Assembly (NCBI RefSeq): GCF_005893125.1
Contig: NZ_VCJS01000105.1
Coordinates: forward strand, 1 to 44,233
Direction of reading: 5' to 3'
Length of the DNA stretch: 44,233 nt
Source of the DNA: Nonomuraea basaltis
GTDB lineage: Bacteria > Actinomycetota > Actinomycetes > Streptosporangiales > Streptosporangiaceae
Positions 24,568-31,865 of this stretch are shown piece after piece. A program made the position numbers and the translations under genes. Under the pieces are notes generated by a model. That model saw nothing but the letters and a program-made list of their open reading frames with translations, searched no databases and was not told where the DNA came from. Each line of letters starts with the position of its first letter. Within the stretch, counting starts at the first letter, position 1.

Positions 24568-25449
24568 ATGCGTCGAGAATGGGAGCCGGAGGAGCTGATC
24601 GAGGCCTGGACGCTGCTGGATGACGACTGGGACCTGGTCGGGAACAAGACGGGCGCGACACGTCTGGGCTTCGGTGTGTTGCTGAAATTCTTCGAGCAGG
24701 AGGGCCGGTTCCCTCGGCACGCGGGCGAGGTACCCAAGGCTGCCGTCGACTACGTGGCGGGGCAGGTGAAGGTCGATCCGGCGCTGTTCGCGGAGTATCG
24801 GTGGTCGGGGTCGACGATTGAGTACCACCGGGCGCAGGTGCGGGAGGCCCTGGGCTTCCGGGAATCGACCCGGGCGGATGAGGACGTGCTGGCCGGGTGG
24901 CTGGCGGACAAGATCTGTCCGATGGTGTTCACCGACGAGGGGCTGCGGGCGGCTCTGCTGTCCCGCTGCCGGACGTTGAAGATCGAACCGCCGGGCAGGC
25001 CGGACCGGATCGTGGGTGCGGGCAGGGCGCGGTTCGAGCGGGAGTTCTGCCTGCACGTGCTGAACGGGTTGTCGGCGGACTCGGCGCGGTCGCTGTGGGA
25101 GCTGGCCACCGGCGAGGACGGGTTCCTGCAGGAGCTCGCGCCCCGGCTCGCCCAAGTCCGGCCGTCGAAGGAGCTGCTCGGTGTGTATTTCGAGCAGCTC
25201 CGCAACGGCATGCGTGAACTGGCTCGCGCGGGACTCGCGCACGGCGACCTTTCGCCGTACAACGTCCTCGCGCAGGACGAGCGGATCGTGATGATCGACC
25301 TGCCCCAGGTCGTCGACATCGTCGGCAACCCGAAGGGCATGGACTTCCTGATGCGCGACTGCCACAACATGGCCACCTGGTTCACGAACCGTGGGCTCGA
25401 GATCGACGAACAGGAGCTGTTTGCCGACCTGCTCACGATGGTGTTCTGA
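24568..25449 (+). pseudogene. In-frame chimera: Tn3 transposase N-terminus fused to RIO1-like kinase C-terminus
   Basis: The 293-codon frame has two unrelated halves. Residues 1 to about 180 are the DUF4158 N-terminal domain of Tn3-family transposases (MRREWEPEELIEAWTLLDDD, GNKTGATRLGFGVLLKFFE). Residues from about 190 are the C-lobe of an actinobacterial RIO1-like kinase: catalytic loop GLAHGDLSPYNVL (HGD 225-227), metal-binding VMIDLPQVVDIVGNPKG (Asp244), and MRDCHNMATWFTNRGL. The kinase N-lobe with the ATP-binding loop and Lys is missing, as is the transposase catalytic core, so neither activity is expected. The joint near 25120 keeps the reading frame. Whether it is expressed is unknown. 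Confidence 0.75.
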
Positions 25450-25771
25450 TCGCCTTATGCACGACAACACACTCGGACACCGACAGGTCTATCCGGAACC
25501 TACAGCGGTGCGGCGAAGTCGGTGACGACCAGTGGCTGACCGAGACCGTGGGCGAGGGGCTGGTGGCAGCCTTTAGTCTGTACCTGGACGGCGCCGCCTG
25601 GATCACCCTCCTCCCGGCGAACTGATCAGTGCCCTGAAGGCCGCTGGCTCTCATTCCGGCTCGGGGCCTCGTCGGCTCCTCCTAAGTAGCTCTGCGCAGT
25701 GTTCCGATTTCGTCACGCTGCGATCACGTCACAGCGAAGCCCTTTACTACACGGCCTTGCCTTAGGCGAGT
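25450..25771. other. Intergenic region downstream of chimera
   Basis: A 322-bp stretch. A plus-strand frame ending near 25625 encodes VAAFSLYLDGAAWITLLPAN but has no recognisable family or start. Nothing else is supported. Confidence 0.4.
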
Positions 25772-25798
25772 GGCTCCGTGGTATCCGGCCACGGAGCC
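25772..25798 (+). terminator. Stem-loop upstream of leader unit 2
   Basis: Perfect 10-bp stem GGCTCCGTGG/CCACGGAGCC with a 7-nt loop, ending 14 bp before the -35 of leader unit 2. It probably insulates the unit from upstream transcription. Confidence 0.5.
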
Positions 25799-25812
25799 TT
25801 CGCGAAAACCCG

Positions 25813-25842
25813 TTGGCGGACCACAGCGACCGCTGCTACCTT
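25813..25842 (+). promoter_or_regulatory. Putative promoter of leader/hydrolase unit 2
   Basis: TTGGCG (25813-25818), an 18-bp spacer and TACCTT (25837-25842), ending exactly 37 nt before the leader GTG, as in unit 1. AAAA (25805-25808) lies 4 bp upstream of the -35. A-rich tracts at this position are a feature of WhiB7/WblC-dependent promoters, but this match is short. Confidence 0.5.
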
Positions 25843-25879
25843 TCTGGAGGCCGTGCGAGAGAACGAGGAGGTGGTACCC

Positions 25880-25933
25880 GTGAACGCAGTATCGACATGG
25901 GTGCTCCCCTCTGGGGTCACGGTCGGGCGATAG
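25880..25933 (+). CDS. Leader peptide (17 aa) upstream of hydrolase
   Basis: VNAVSTWVLPSGVTVGR (GTG start), preceded by the same CGAGGAGGTG Shine-Dalgarno context as the leader at 233. It shares 12 of 17 aligned residues with that leader, while the flanking DNA has drifted. The TAG stop (25931-25933) overlaps the 5' strand of the hairpin's outer stem. A translational-control role is inferred. Confidence 0.7.
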   Translation: MNAVSTWVLPSGVTVGR

Positions 25934-25979
25934 GTCGTCCGGGAGCGCCGTTCAAGCGCACTCCCGAAAGGCACGACCT
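25932..25979 (+). promoter_or_regulatory. Leader hairpin masking hydrolase start
   Basis: Outer stem AGGTCGT (25932-25938) pairs with ACGACCT (25973-25979), whose last base is the first base of the TTG start codon. Inner stem CGGGAGCGC (25940-25948) pairs with GCGCACTCCCG-type sequence up to 25966 with the same C-A mismatch as unit 1. The SD-like AAAGG (25967-25971) is in the 3' joining segment. The outer stem has one more C-G pair than unit 1, present on both strands. Confidence 0.75.
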
Positions 25980-26713
25980 TGCGATTCACTTCTGAACAGC
26001 GCCTCGACGACGGCGTCGTCGAACGCGAATTCACCCTCGGTGAGATCCCCGGCATCCTGTGGACGCCCTCATCCGCGTCCGCACCGGTCCCGCTGATCCT
26101 GCTCGGCCACCCCCCGCTCGGGCTGCGCAAGATGTACCCCCGGCTGGTGGTGCGGGCCCGGCAGGCCGCGGCGGATGGCTTCGCCGCCGCCACCATCGAG
26201 CTCCCCGGGAGCGGTGACCGGCCCCGTTTGGCCGGTGCCGAGCAGGCCGGCGCCGACCTGCGCCGGGCTATGGAGGCCGGCGAGCCGGTCGGTGACGAGA
26301 TCATCGACGCCCTCATCCTCCCGCTGGTCGACAAGGCGGTCCCGGAATGGCAGGCCACCTTGGACGCCCTCCTGTCGCTGCCCGAGATCGGCGGCCCGGT
26401 CGGGTACTCGGGGGGAGTGATCTCCATCGGCATCCGGCTTGCGGTGGTTGAGCCGCGCATCGTGGCCGCCGGCTTCTTCGCCGGGAGTTTCGTGCCTCGC
26501 ACCATGTTCGAGGAAGCCCGACAGGTCACCATTCCGCTGCATGTCCTGCTGCAGTGGGATGACAAAGGGAACGACAGGCAGGCGGCCCTGGACCTGTTCG
26601 ACGCCTTCGGCTCCAAGGAGAAAACGCTGCACGCCAACATGGGCGGGCACACCGGTGTCCCGCAGTTCGCAGGGGAGGATGCGGCCGGGTTCTTCGCCCG
26701 GCATCTGCGCTAG
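25979..26713 (+). CDS. Alpha/beta hydrolase (dienelactone-hydrolase-like)
   Basis: This 244-aa single-domain alpha/beta hydrolase has the nucleophile elbow GYSGG, an N-terminal LILLGHPPLGL loop, the conserved IELPGSGDRPR segment and a C-terminal His in MGGHTGVPQF. The TTG start follows directly from the leader hairpin and the SD-like AAAGG; the N-terminus RLDDGVVEREFTLGEIPG is also found, diverged, at the head of the monooxygenase at 343. The substrate is unknown. Its linkage to a leader ORF and attenuator-like hairpin suggests antibiotic- or stress-responsive expression, which is inference. It lies between two Tn3-derived segments, so it may have been carried in. Confidence 0.8.
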   Translation: MRFTSEQRLDDGVVEREFTLGEIPGILWTPSSASAPVPLILLGHPPLGLRKMYPRLVVRARQAAADGFAAATIELPGSGDRPRLAGAEQAGADLRRAMEAGEPVGDEIIDALILPLVDKAVPEWQATLDALLSLPEIGGPVGYSGGVISIGIRLAVVEPRIVAAGFFAGSFVPRTMFEEARQVTIPLHVLLQWDDKGNDRQAALDLFDAFGSKEKTLHANMGGHTGVPQFAGEDAAGFFARHLR

Positions 26714-27020
26714 CCGCAGGCCAGGGCCCGCCGCCAGGCCAGCAGCAGGGGGTAGGCGGCGCCGGCCAGCACGCCGCTCATCGAGGACAAGCCTCGGCCC
26801 TCCTCGATAGCGGTGGCCCGCAGATACACAACCGCCCCGACCGGCCGGTACCGGCCGGTCGGGGCGGCGGGCTACTTGCTCATCAGAGAGGAAATCCACA
26901 GGCATGAGCAGGAACGCTAGGGCGCTCGGCCAGGGCAAACAGCCGTCGTCACCGAATCGTCGTCAAGATCGACTCTCTAGCGCCAAAACTCCGGTCCGAT
27001 CCTCCCCGGAGACCACCTTG
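26714..27020. other. Intergenic region between hydrolase and Tn3 left end
   Basis: A 307-bp stretch holding the long palindrome at 26832. A minus-strand frame over about 26715-26825 encodes GLSSMSGVLAGAAYPLLLAW, which looks like the tail of a membrane protein, but no start or family is visible. Confidence 0.4.
26832..26867. terminator. 36-bp perfect palindrome
   Basis: An 18-bp arm (CCGCCCCGACCGGCCGGT) is followed immediately by its exact reverse complement, with no spacer. It lies 119 bp after the hydrolase stop. It could be a strong bidirectional terminator; transposon-related or other roles cannot be excluded. No U-tract follows. Confidence 0.55.
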
Positions 27021-27058
27021 GGGTCGTGGTCATATTCCAACGAGACTTCTCGATAAGC
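27021..27058 (+). repeat. Tn3-family left terminal inverted repeat (38 bp)
   Basis: The 38 bp begin GGGGTCGTGGTCATATTCC and end TTCTCGATAAG, matching the Tn3-family IR format (GGGGTC...AACGA...TAAG). They stand 105 bp before the transposase GTG. I did not find the inverted partner downstream. Confidence 0.7.
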
Positions 27059-27163
27059 GCTGAGCCGCAGGTCGGCTGAGTGTCGGGGGTGCAGCAGGTC
27101 GAGTCGGTCTCGATTCGACATACTGGCAAGTAGTAACGGAATGTTCTCGTAAGGTCACCATCT

Positions 27164-30098
27164 GTGCAGCATGAGTATCTATCTGGCGAGCAGGTAAGCC
27201 GGTACGGCCGGTTTGTGGCGGATCCGACGCCCGAGGAACTGGAGAGGTTCTTCTTCCTGGATGAGGCCGCGCTGGCGCAGGCGCGGAGGCGGCGGTGTGG
27301 AAAATCGGCTCGGCTGGTCGCTGCAGTGGGGGACGGTGCGGATGCTCGGCACGTTCCTGACCGACACCGGGCCCGCCGAGGTGCCGGAGGTGGTGATCCG
27401 CTACGTGGCCGAGCAACTGGGCATCGAGGACTGGACGGTCGTCAAGCGCTACGGCGACCGGTGGCAGACCCCCTACGATCACGCGGCGCAGATCCGGAAG
27501 CTGCTGAAGTACCGGGAGTTCGGCGAGGCCGAGGTGACGGCGTTCATCGCCTCGCGGGTGGCCAAGACACGCGATTCCAAGCGGGAGCTGTTCGACCGGG
27601 CGGTGCTGTGGCTGATTGAGAACCGGGTGCTGCTGCCGGGCATCACGACGGTGTCACGGCTGGTGACCGAGGTACGGCGGGAGGGGCTGACCGCGATCAA
27701 CCGGGCGCTGGTGGAGGCGGCGCCGCGGCACATGCGCGGGGAGCTGGTGGCCACGCTCACTGTGCCCGAGGGCAAGAAGGTGTCGGTGCTGGAGTGGAGT
27801 CGCGAGGCCACGCTGCTGGCGACGGTGCGGCAGCTGGAGGGTGTCGCGGTCGATGACGCGTTGCTGCTGTTCGACCTGCTGATGTCGACGAAGCTGCTGT
27901 CGCAGGCCAGCCGGGCCGGGGACAAGGAGAAGCTGCGGAATCTGCCGCGGCTGCGGGTGGCGGCATCCCGGCTGGCGACCGCGTGGGCGATCGTGCGCGA
28001 TACCCCGCCGACCCGTGTCGGCGATGATGGCGGGTCCAAGGTCACCACGGCGAGCGAGGTGGTGAGCGCGGTGGTGCAGGTGGTCAGCCGGGAGCAGTTG
28101 GAGGCGGCGCTGGCCACGATTGCGGAGCTGCTGCCGCTGCCGACGGATGAGGACGACGGCGATCTGGAGTGGCGGGCGGAGCTGGTGGAGCACTACGGCA
28201 CCGTCAAGCCGTTCATCGAGCAGCTGGCCTCGGTCATCCCGTGGGGGGCGACGGCGGCTGGCTCGCCGATCGTCGCCGCGGTGAAGGCGCTGCCGAAGCT
28301 GACGGCGGCGCGCAAGCCGGGCCGCGAGCACATCAAGGGGTTCGAGGAGCTGGTGACCGGGTCGTGGCGGCGGCTGGTGTTCGGTAACCCCGCGCTGCAG
28401 GCGCCGCTGATCGACAGGCCCGCCTATGTCTTCGCCATCCTGGAGGCCCTGCATCTGGCCCTGCGCCGCCGCGATGTGTACGCGGTGGGCGCGGACAAGT
28501 GGGGCAACCCGCGGGCCAGGCTGATCGAGGAGCGGCTGTGGGTTCGCGAGCGCGACTCGGTGCTGACGGCGCTGGACTTGCAGGCCGATCCGCGTGCTCA
28601 TCTGCGGGAGCTGGCTGACCTGGTCGACGACGCCTACACTCAGGTCGCGGCCGGGCTGTCGGCGAATGCGGCGGTGAATATCAAGGGCGGCAAGCTGCAG
28701 CTGTCGCGGCTGGAGGCCGCCCCGCTGCCGGAGGGGTTCAAGGCCGTGCACGACGCGGTGGCCGCGATGCTGCCGCGCATCGACTACCCCGAGCTGCTGC
28801 TGGAGACGCACGCCAAGACCGGCATGTTCGACTGCATGCGCCACATCTCCGGCTCGCACCTGCGCCGCGATGACCTCGATATCACCCTGGCCGCGCTCAC
28901 CGTGGCCAGGTCCTGCAACGTGGGCCTGGTGCCGGTGATCAAAGAGGGGATGCCGGCGCTGGCCGAGCACCGGCTGCTGGGCGTGGAGAAGGGCTACTTT
29001 CACGGCGAAGGCATCGCCGCGGCCTCGGCCTGCCTGGTCGACAAGCAGGCGGGCATCGACATCACCGCCGACTGGGCCGGCGGGCTGGTGGCCTCGGTGG
29101 ACGGCATGCGCTTCGTCGTGCCGGTCCGCTCCCTGCACGCCCGGCCCTCGCCGCTCTACTGGGGGATCGGCAAGCGCGCACGCGGCTCGACCTGGCTAAA
29201 CACCGTCTCGGACAAGGTGATGAGGCTCGGCGGGTTGCTGGTGCCCGGCACGCTGCGCGACTCGCTGTTCATCCTGAACGCCATTCACCGCCTGGACGCC
29301 GCCGAGCACCCCGAGGTGATCACGACCGATCAGGGCAGCTATAGCGACGTCGTGTATGGCCTGTTCGCGATCTGCGGTTATCAGTTCGCGCCGCGGCACG
29401 CCGACATCACCGACACCCAGCTGTGGTGGGTCGACACTGCGATGCTGGAGGGCACCCTGACCCGCGATCACAGGTCCGGCAACGCGTGGGGCGCCTTCAA
29501 CACTCTGGGCCTGCGCCGGGTGTCGCTGCCGGCCATCGTGCAGCACTGGGACGACATGGTGCGGGTGGCCGGCTCGCTGGCCACCAATCAGGTCCGCGCC
29601 TACGACTTGATCCGGATGATGATGGCCGACGGCCGCCTGACCGGTCTCGGGAACGCCTTTGCCCACTACGGCCGGATCTTCAAATCGCTCCACCTGCTTC
29701 AGGTCATCCACGTCGAGGAGTACCGCAGGGTGATCGGAGCCCAGCTCAACATCGGCGAGTCCCGCCACACCCTGGCCCGCCGCGTCTTCTTTGGCAACCT
29801 CGGCCGCCTGACCAGGGGCTATGAACGCGGCATGGAGGACCAGGTGGGCGCGCTCGGCCTCGGGCTGAACGCCATAATCTGGTGGAATTCGCTCTATATC
29901 GATGCGGCGGTCAAGAAGCTGGACAGCGGCGCGCTGGGCATCAAGGGTGGGCAAGTCACCCCAGAGATCCGCGCCCATGTGCTGCCTCTGCTGTTCGAGC
30001 ACATCAACTTCCACGGCTTCTACCCGTTCAACCGCCCCGAGGTCGGCGGAGAACTTCGCGAGCTTCACAACCCGGCCGCCGCAGAAGACGACAGGTAG
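27164..30098 (+). pseudogene. tnpA: Tn3-family transposase, frameshifted near N-terminus
   Basis: Almost the full Tn3-type transposase (about 980 residues) is present. It starts with a GTG (MQHEYLSGEQVSRYGRFVAD, PTPEELERFFFLD), but after about 40 codons the frame shifts by +1 at a GGAGGCGGCGG run near 27290. It then continues from VENRLGWSLQWGTVRMLGTF to the usual C-terminus HINFHGFYPFNRPE. The catalytic DDE region is recognisable (EVITTDQGSYSDVVYG; the terminal Glu is in the GNAFAHYGRI...EEYRR region or nearby). TnpA binds the 38-bp ends and performs replicative transposition. With the shift, only a protein without the N-terminal IR-binding start could be made unless ribosomes frameshift. 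No resolvase or res site is seen. Confidence 0.8.
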
Positions 30099-30138
30099 CA
30101 TGCCGGAGATCGCGAGAGCCGCTGGCGTCGGGGGCGCG

Positions 30139-30176
30139 GGGGTCAGAGTGCGGCGGAGCGAAAACGTACGCTAAAG
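30139..30176 (+). repeat. Second Tn3/Tn21-type terminal repeat, left-end orientation
   Basis: The 38 bp begin GGGGTCAGAGTGCGG and end AACGTACGCTAAAG, close to Tn3 (GGGGTC...GAACGAAAAC) and Tn21/Tn501 ends (CGTACGCTAAG). It reads outward-to-inward from the left, so it cannot be the right end of the transposase element before it; it marks the left end of another element whose body is missing. Confidence 0.65.
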
Positions 30177-30396
30177 CCTGCCCTCGCAACTCGACATCTG
30201 ACGGTGTCGAGGACCCCCTTCTCGGTCGACGTCACCAGGGTAAGTAACTCTGTGTGACGGTTGGCATCCGGGAAGCCTCGGTCCGGAATTTGATGCTTCA
30301 GGGTGAGCTTGCATTCGGTACCTGGGTACAGGTTTGCCGTCGAGGTATAACACAAGACATCGCCCCTGACCTGGGACGGCCCCCTCCGCCTGCACC
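30177..30396. other. Sequence after orphan Tn3-type end
   Basis: A 220-bp stretch that should be the interior of the element starting at 30139. No gene, res site or other motif is recognisable. Confidence 0.35.
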
Positions 30397-30489
30397 TTGC
30401 CCACTGCCGAGCAGCCGCTTCGCGTGGCCGAGTTCGACGCGTTGTTCGCCGACGCGGTGCAGGGCATGGTCAGTGCGGAGCCCGCGGGT
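30397..30489 (+). pseudogene. N-terminal remnant of small conserved protein
   Basis: A frame reads LPTAEQPLRVAEFDALFADA and VQGMVSAEP. I recall this as the N-terminus of a small actinobacterial protein often found next to MerR/ArsR-type regulators. The C-terminal part with its Cys-Cys motif is replaced by unrelated sequence, so it is a fragment. Confidence 0.4.
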
Positions 30490-30599
30490 GCGAGGGAGCT
30501 GGGCGGTGCCCAGACGTCGGCCTGGCCATACTGCGTGCGCCGGCGGATCGCCCGGACAGGCGGCGCGCCGCCGCCATGTCCGGGTGATGTCAGCAGGCG

Positions 30600-31751
30600 C
30601 TACTGAGGCGGGAGGAAGGGCGAGCCGAACGCCGCCTCGGCGACCTGGTTGCAGACCGGGTACCAGTTCCAGTCGCAGTTGATGTTCATGGAGACCAGGC
30701 GTCGGGCGTCGGGGGTGCCCATGGTGAAACTGGCGGTGCCCAGCTCCAAGCCAGCCACGATGTGGAGGGTGCGGCCGTTGGCCAGCGTCCATTGGCTCAC
30801 GCCGGTGCCGTAGCGGGTGTTGGGCATCCAGTCCCTGGTGGGGACCGTGCTCCACATCGTGCGATGCTGCGCGGGCGGCAATAGCGAGCCGGTGATCATC
30901 GCGTTGGTGAACCGGAGCATGTCGCTGGTGGTCGAGACGGCGCCGCCGGCGGCCCATCCCCAGGTGGTCCTGTCGGTGACGTCGACCGGATCGGAATCGG
31001 GGCCTTCCAAGAGTGACTCGTAGTTGTCGGGCGTGAGGCTGTCCGGGTCGATGCCGTCCTTGAAGAACTGTCTCGTATAGATCCTGGCGTGCGGTCCCCG
31101 GACCCGCTGCTCGGCGAAGGGTCGCGCGTAGGTGCCGGTCAGTCCGAGCGGCTGGACGACCGTTCTGTCGACCTCGTCCTCGTAGCTACGCCCTGTCGCC
31201 TTCTCGATGATCGCCCCGACGAGGTGGTAGCCGCCGTTGCTGTAGGCGAAGTCCGCACCCGGTGCGTACAACGGCGGAATGGCCATCTGGAGCTTCAGCA
31301 GCTGCTCGACGGTCCAGACGTCGTAGCGATGCGCGGCGAACCCGGGCCGGGTGTGATACTTGCGCGCGATCTCGGCACTCAGCCCGGTGATCCCCAGGCC
31401 GCTGGTGTGGGTGAGCAGCTGCCCGATGGTGATCTGACGGCCGTCGTTGCCGTTGCCTCGCACCACGCCGGGCAGCCACTCCTCCACGGTGTCGGCGAGG
31501 CTCAGCCTGCCCTCGGCCTCCAGCGTCAGCATCGCGGCGGCGGTGAACGCCTTGGCGGCGCTGCCGACGTTGAACTGCTCCCCGGGTTCGCGGCGGCGGC
31601 CGGTGCCCAGGTCGGCCACTCCGGCCGAGCCGAACCAGGCTCCGTTCTCGTCCTGAATCTCGGCGACGACGCCGGGCGTGCCGTACTCGGCCACCGCACG
31701 CTCCAGCGCCTTCTGTACGTCTTCGCGCCTGGCGTTCGTGGAATCGGTCAT
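30600..31751 (-). CDS. Serine hydrolase, beta-lactamase/DD-peptidase fold
   Basis: This 383-aa protein belongs to the class C beta-lactamase/penicillin-binding-protein-like family. The nucleophile tetrad SxxK is SAAK in NVGSAAKAFTA, and the YxN motif is YSN in FAYSNGGYH. The third motif (usually HxG or KTG) is not conserved in its usual form; the region reads HIVAGLELGTAS. There is no signal peptide, so it is probably a cytoplasmic esterase or amidase rather than a cell-wall enzyme. The ATG at 31751 has a strong AAGGAG RBS. It lies just downstream of SARP1 with three 11-bp-spaced repeats in its promoter, so SARP1 is the probable activator. The substrate is unknown. Confidence 0.85.
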   Translation of the reverse strand: MTDSTNARREDVQKALERAVAEYGTPGVVAEIQDENGAWFGSAGVADLGTGRRREPGEQFNVGSAAKAFTAAAMLTLEAEGRLSLADTVEEWLPGVVRGNGNDGRQITIGQLLTHTSGLGITGLSAEIARKYHTRPGFAAHRYDVWTVEQLLKLQMAIPPLYAPGADFAYSNGGYHLVGAIIEKATGRSYEDEVDRTVVQPLGLTGTYARPFAEQRVRGPHARIYTRQFFKDGIDPDSLTPDNYESLLEGPDSDPVDVTDRTTWGWAAGGAVSTTSDMLRFTNAMITGSLLPPAQHRTMWSTVPTRDWMPNTRYGTGVSQWTLANGRTLHIVAGLELGTASFTMGTPDARRLVSMNINCDWNWYPVCNQVAEAAFGSPFLPPQ

Positions 31752-31784
31752 GGTGCACTCCTTGTGGACGGGATTTCGCTTCAC

Positions 31785-31827
31785 ACGATGGGGTGCGCCC
31801 GTGACGTACGGGTGATAGACGCGTGAC
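31785..31827 (-). promoter_or_regulatory. SARP-type binding repeats and -10 of serine hydrolase gene
   Basis: On the minus strand, heptamers GTCACGC (31827-31821), ATCACCC (31816-31810) and GTCACGG (31805-31799) recur with an exact 11-bp period. The last ends 8 bp before a -10-like CATCGT (31790-31785). This is the classical SARP promoter geometry, directly downstream of a SARP gene. Confidence 0.65.
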
Positions 31828-31865
31828 AGACCGCGCTGGTTCTGTAAGCGGCAACCGGCGCCCCT

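Noticed and set aside
24148..25470. 440-codon minus-strand ORF across TnpB/Tn3-RIO1 segments
   Set aside because: Antisense to three different remnants and of biased composition; shadow frame.
27654..29138. 494-codon minus-strand ORF inside the Tn3 transposase
   Set aside because: Gln/Arg/His-rich antisense frame of a clearly recognised transposase; no motif or RBS.
30139..30176. Right end of the Tn3 element carrying the 27164 transposase
   Set aside because: It is in left-end orientation (GGGG outermost on the left) and its sequence differs from the 27021 end.
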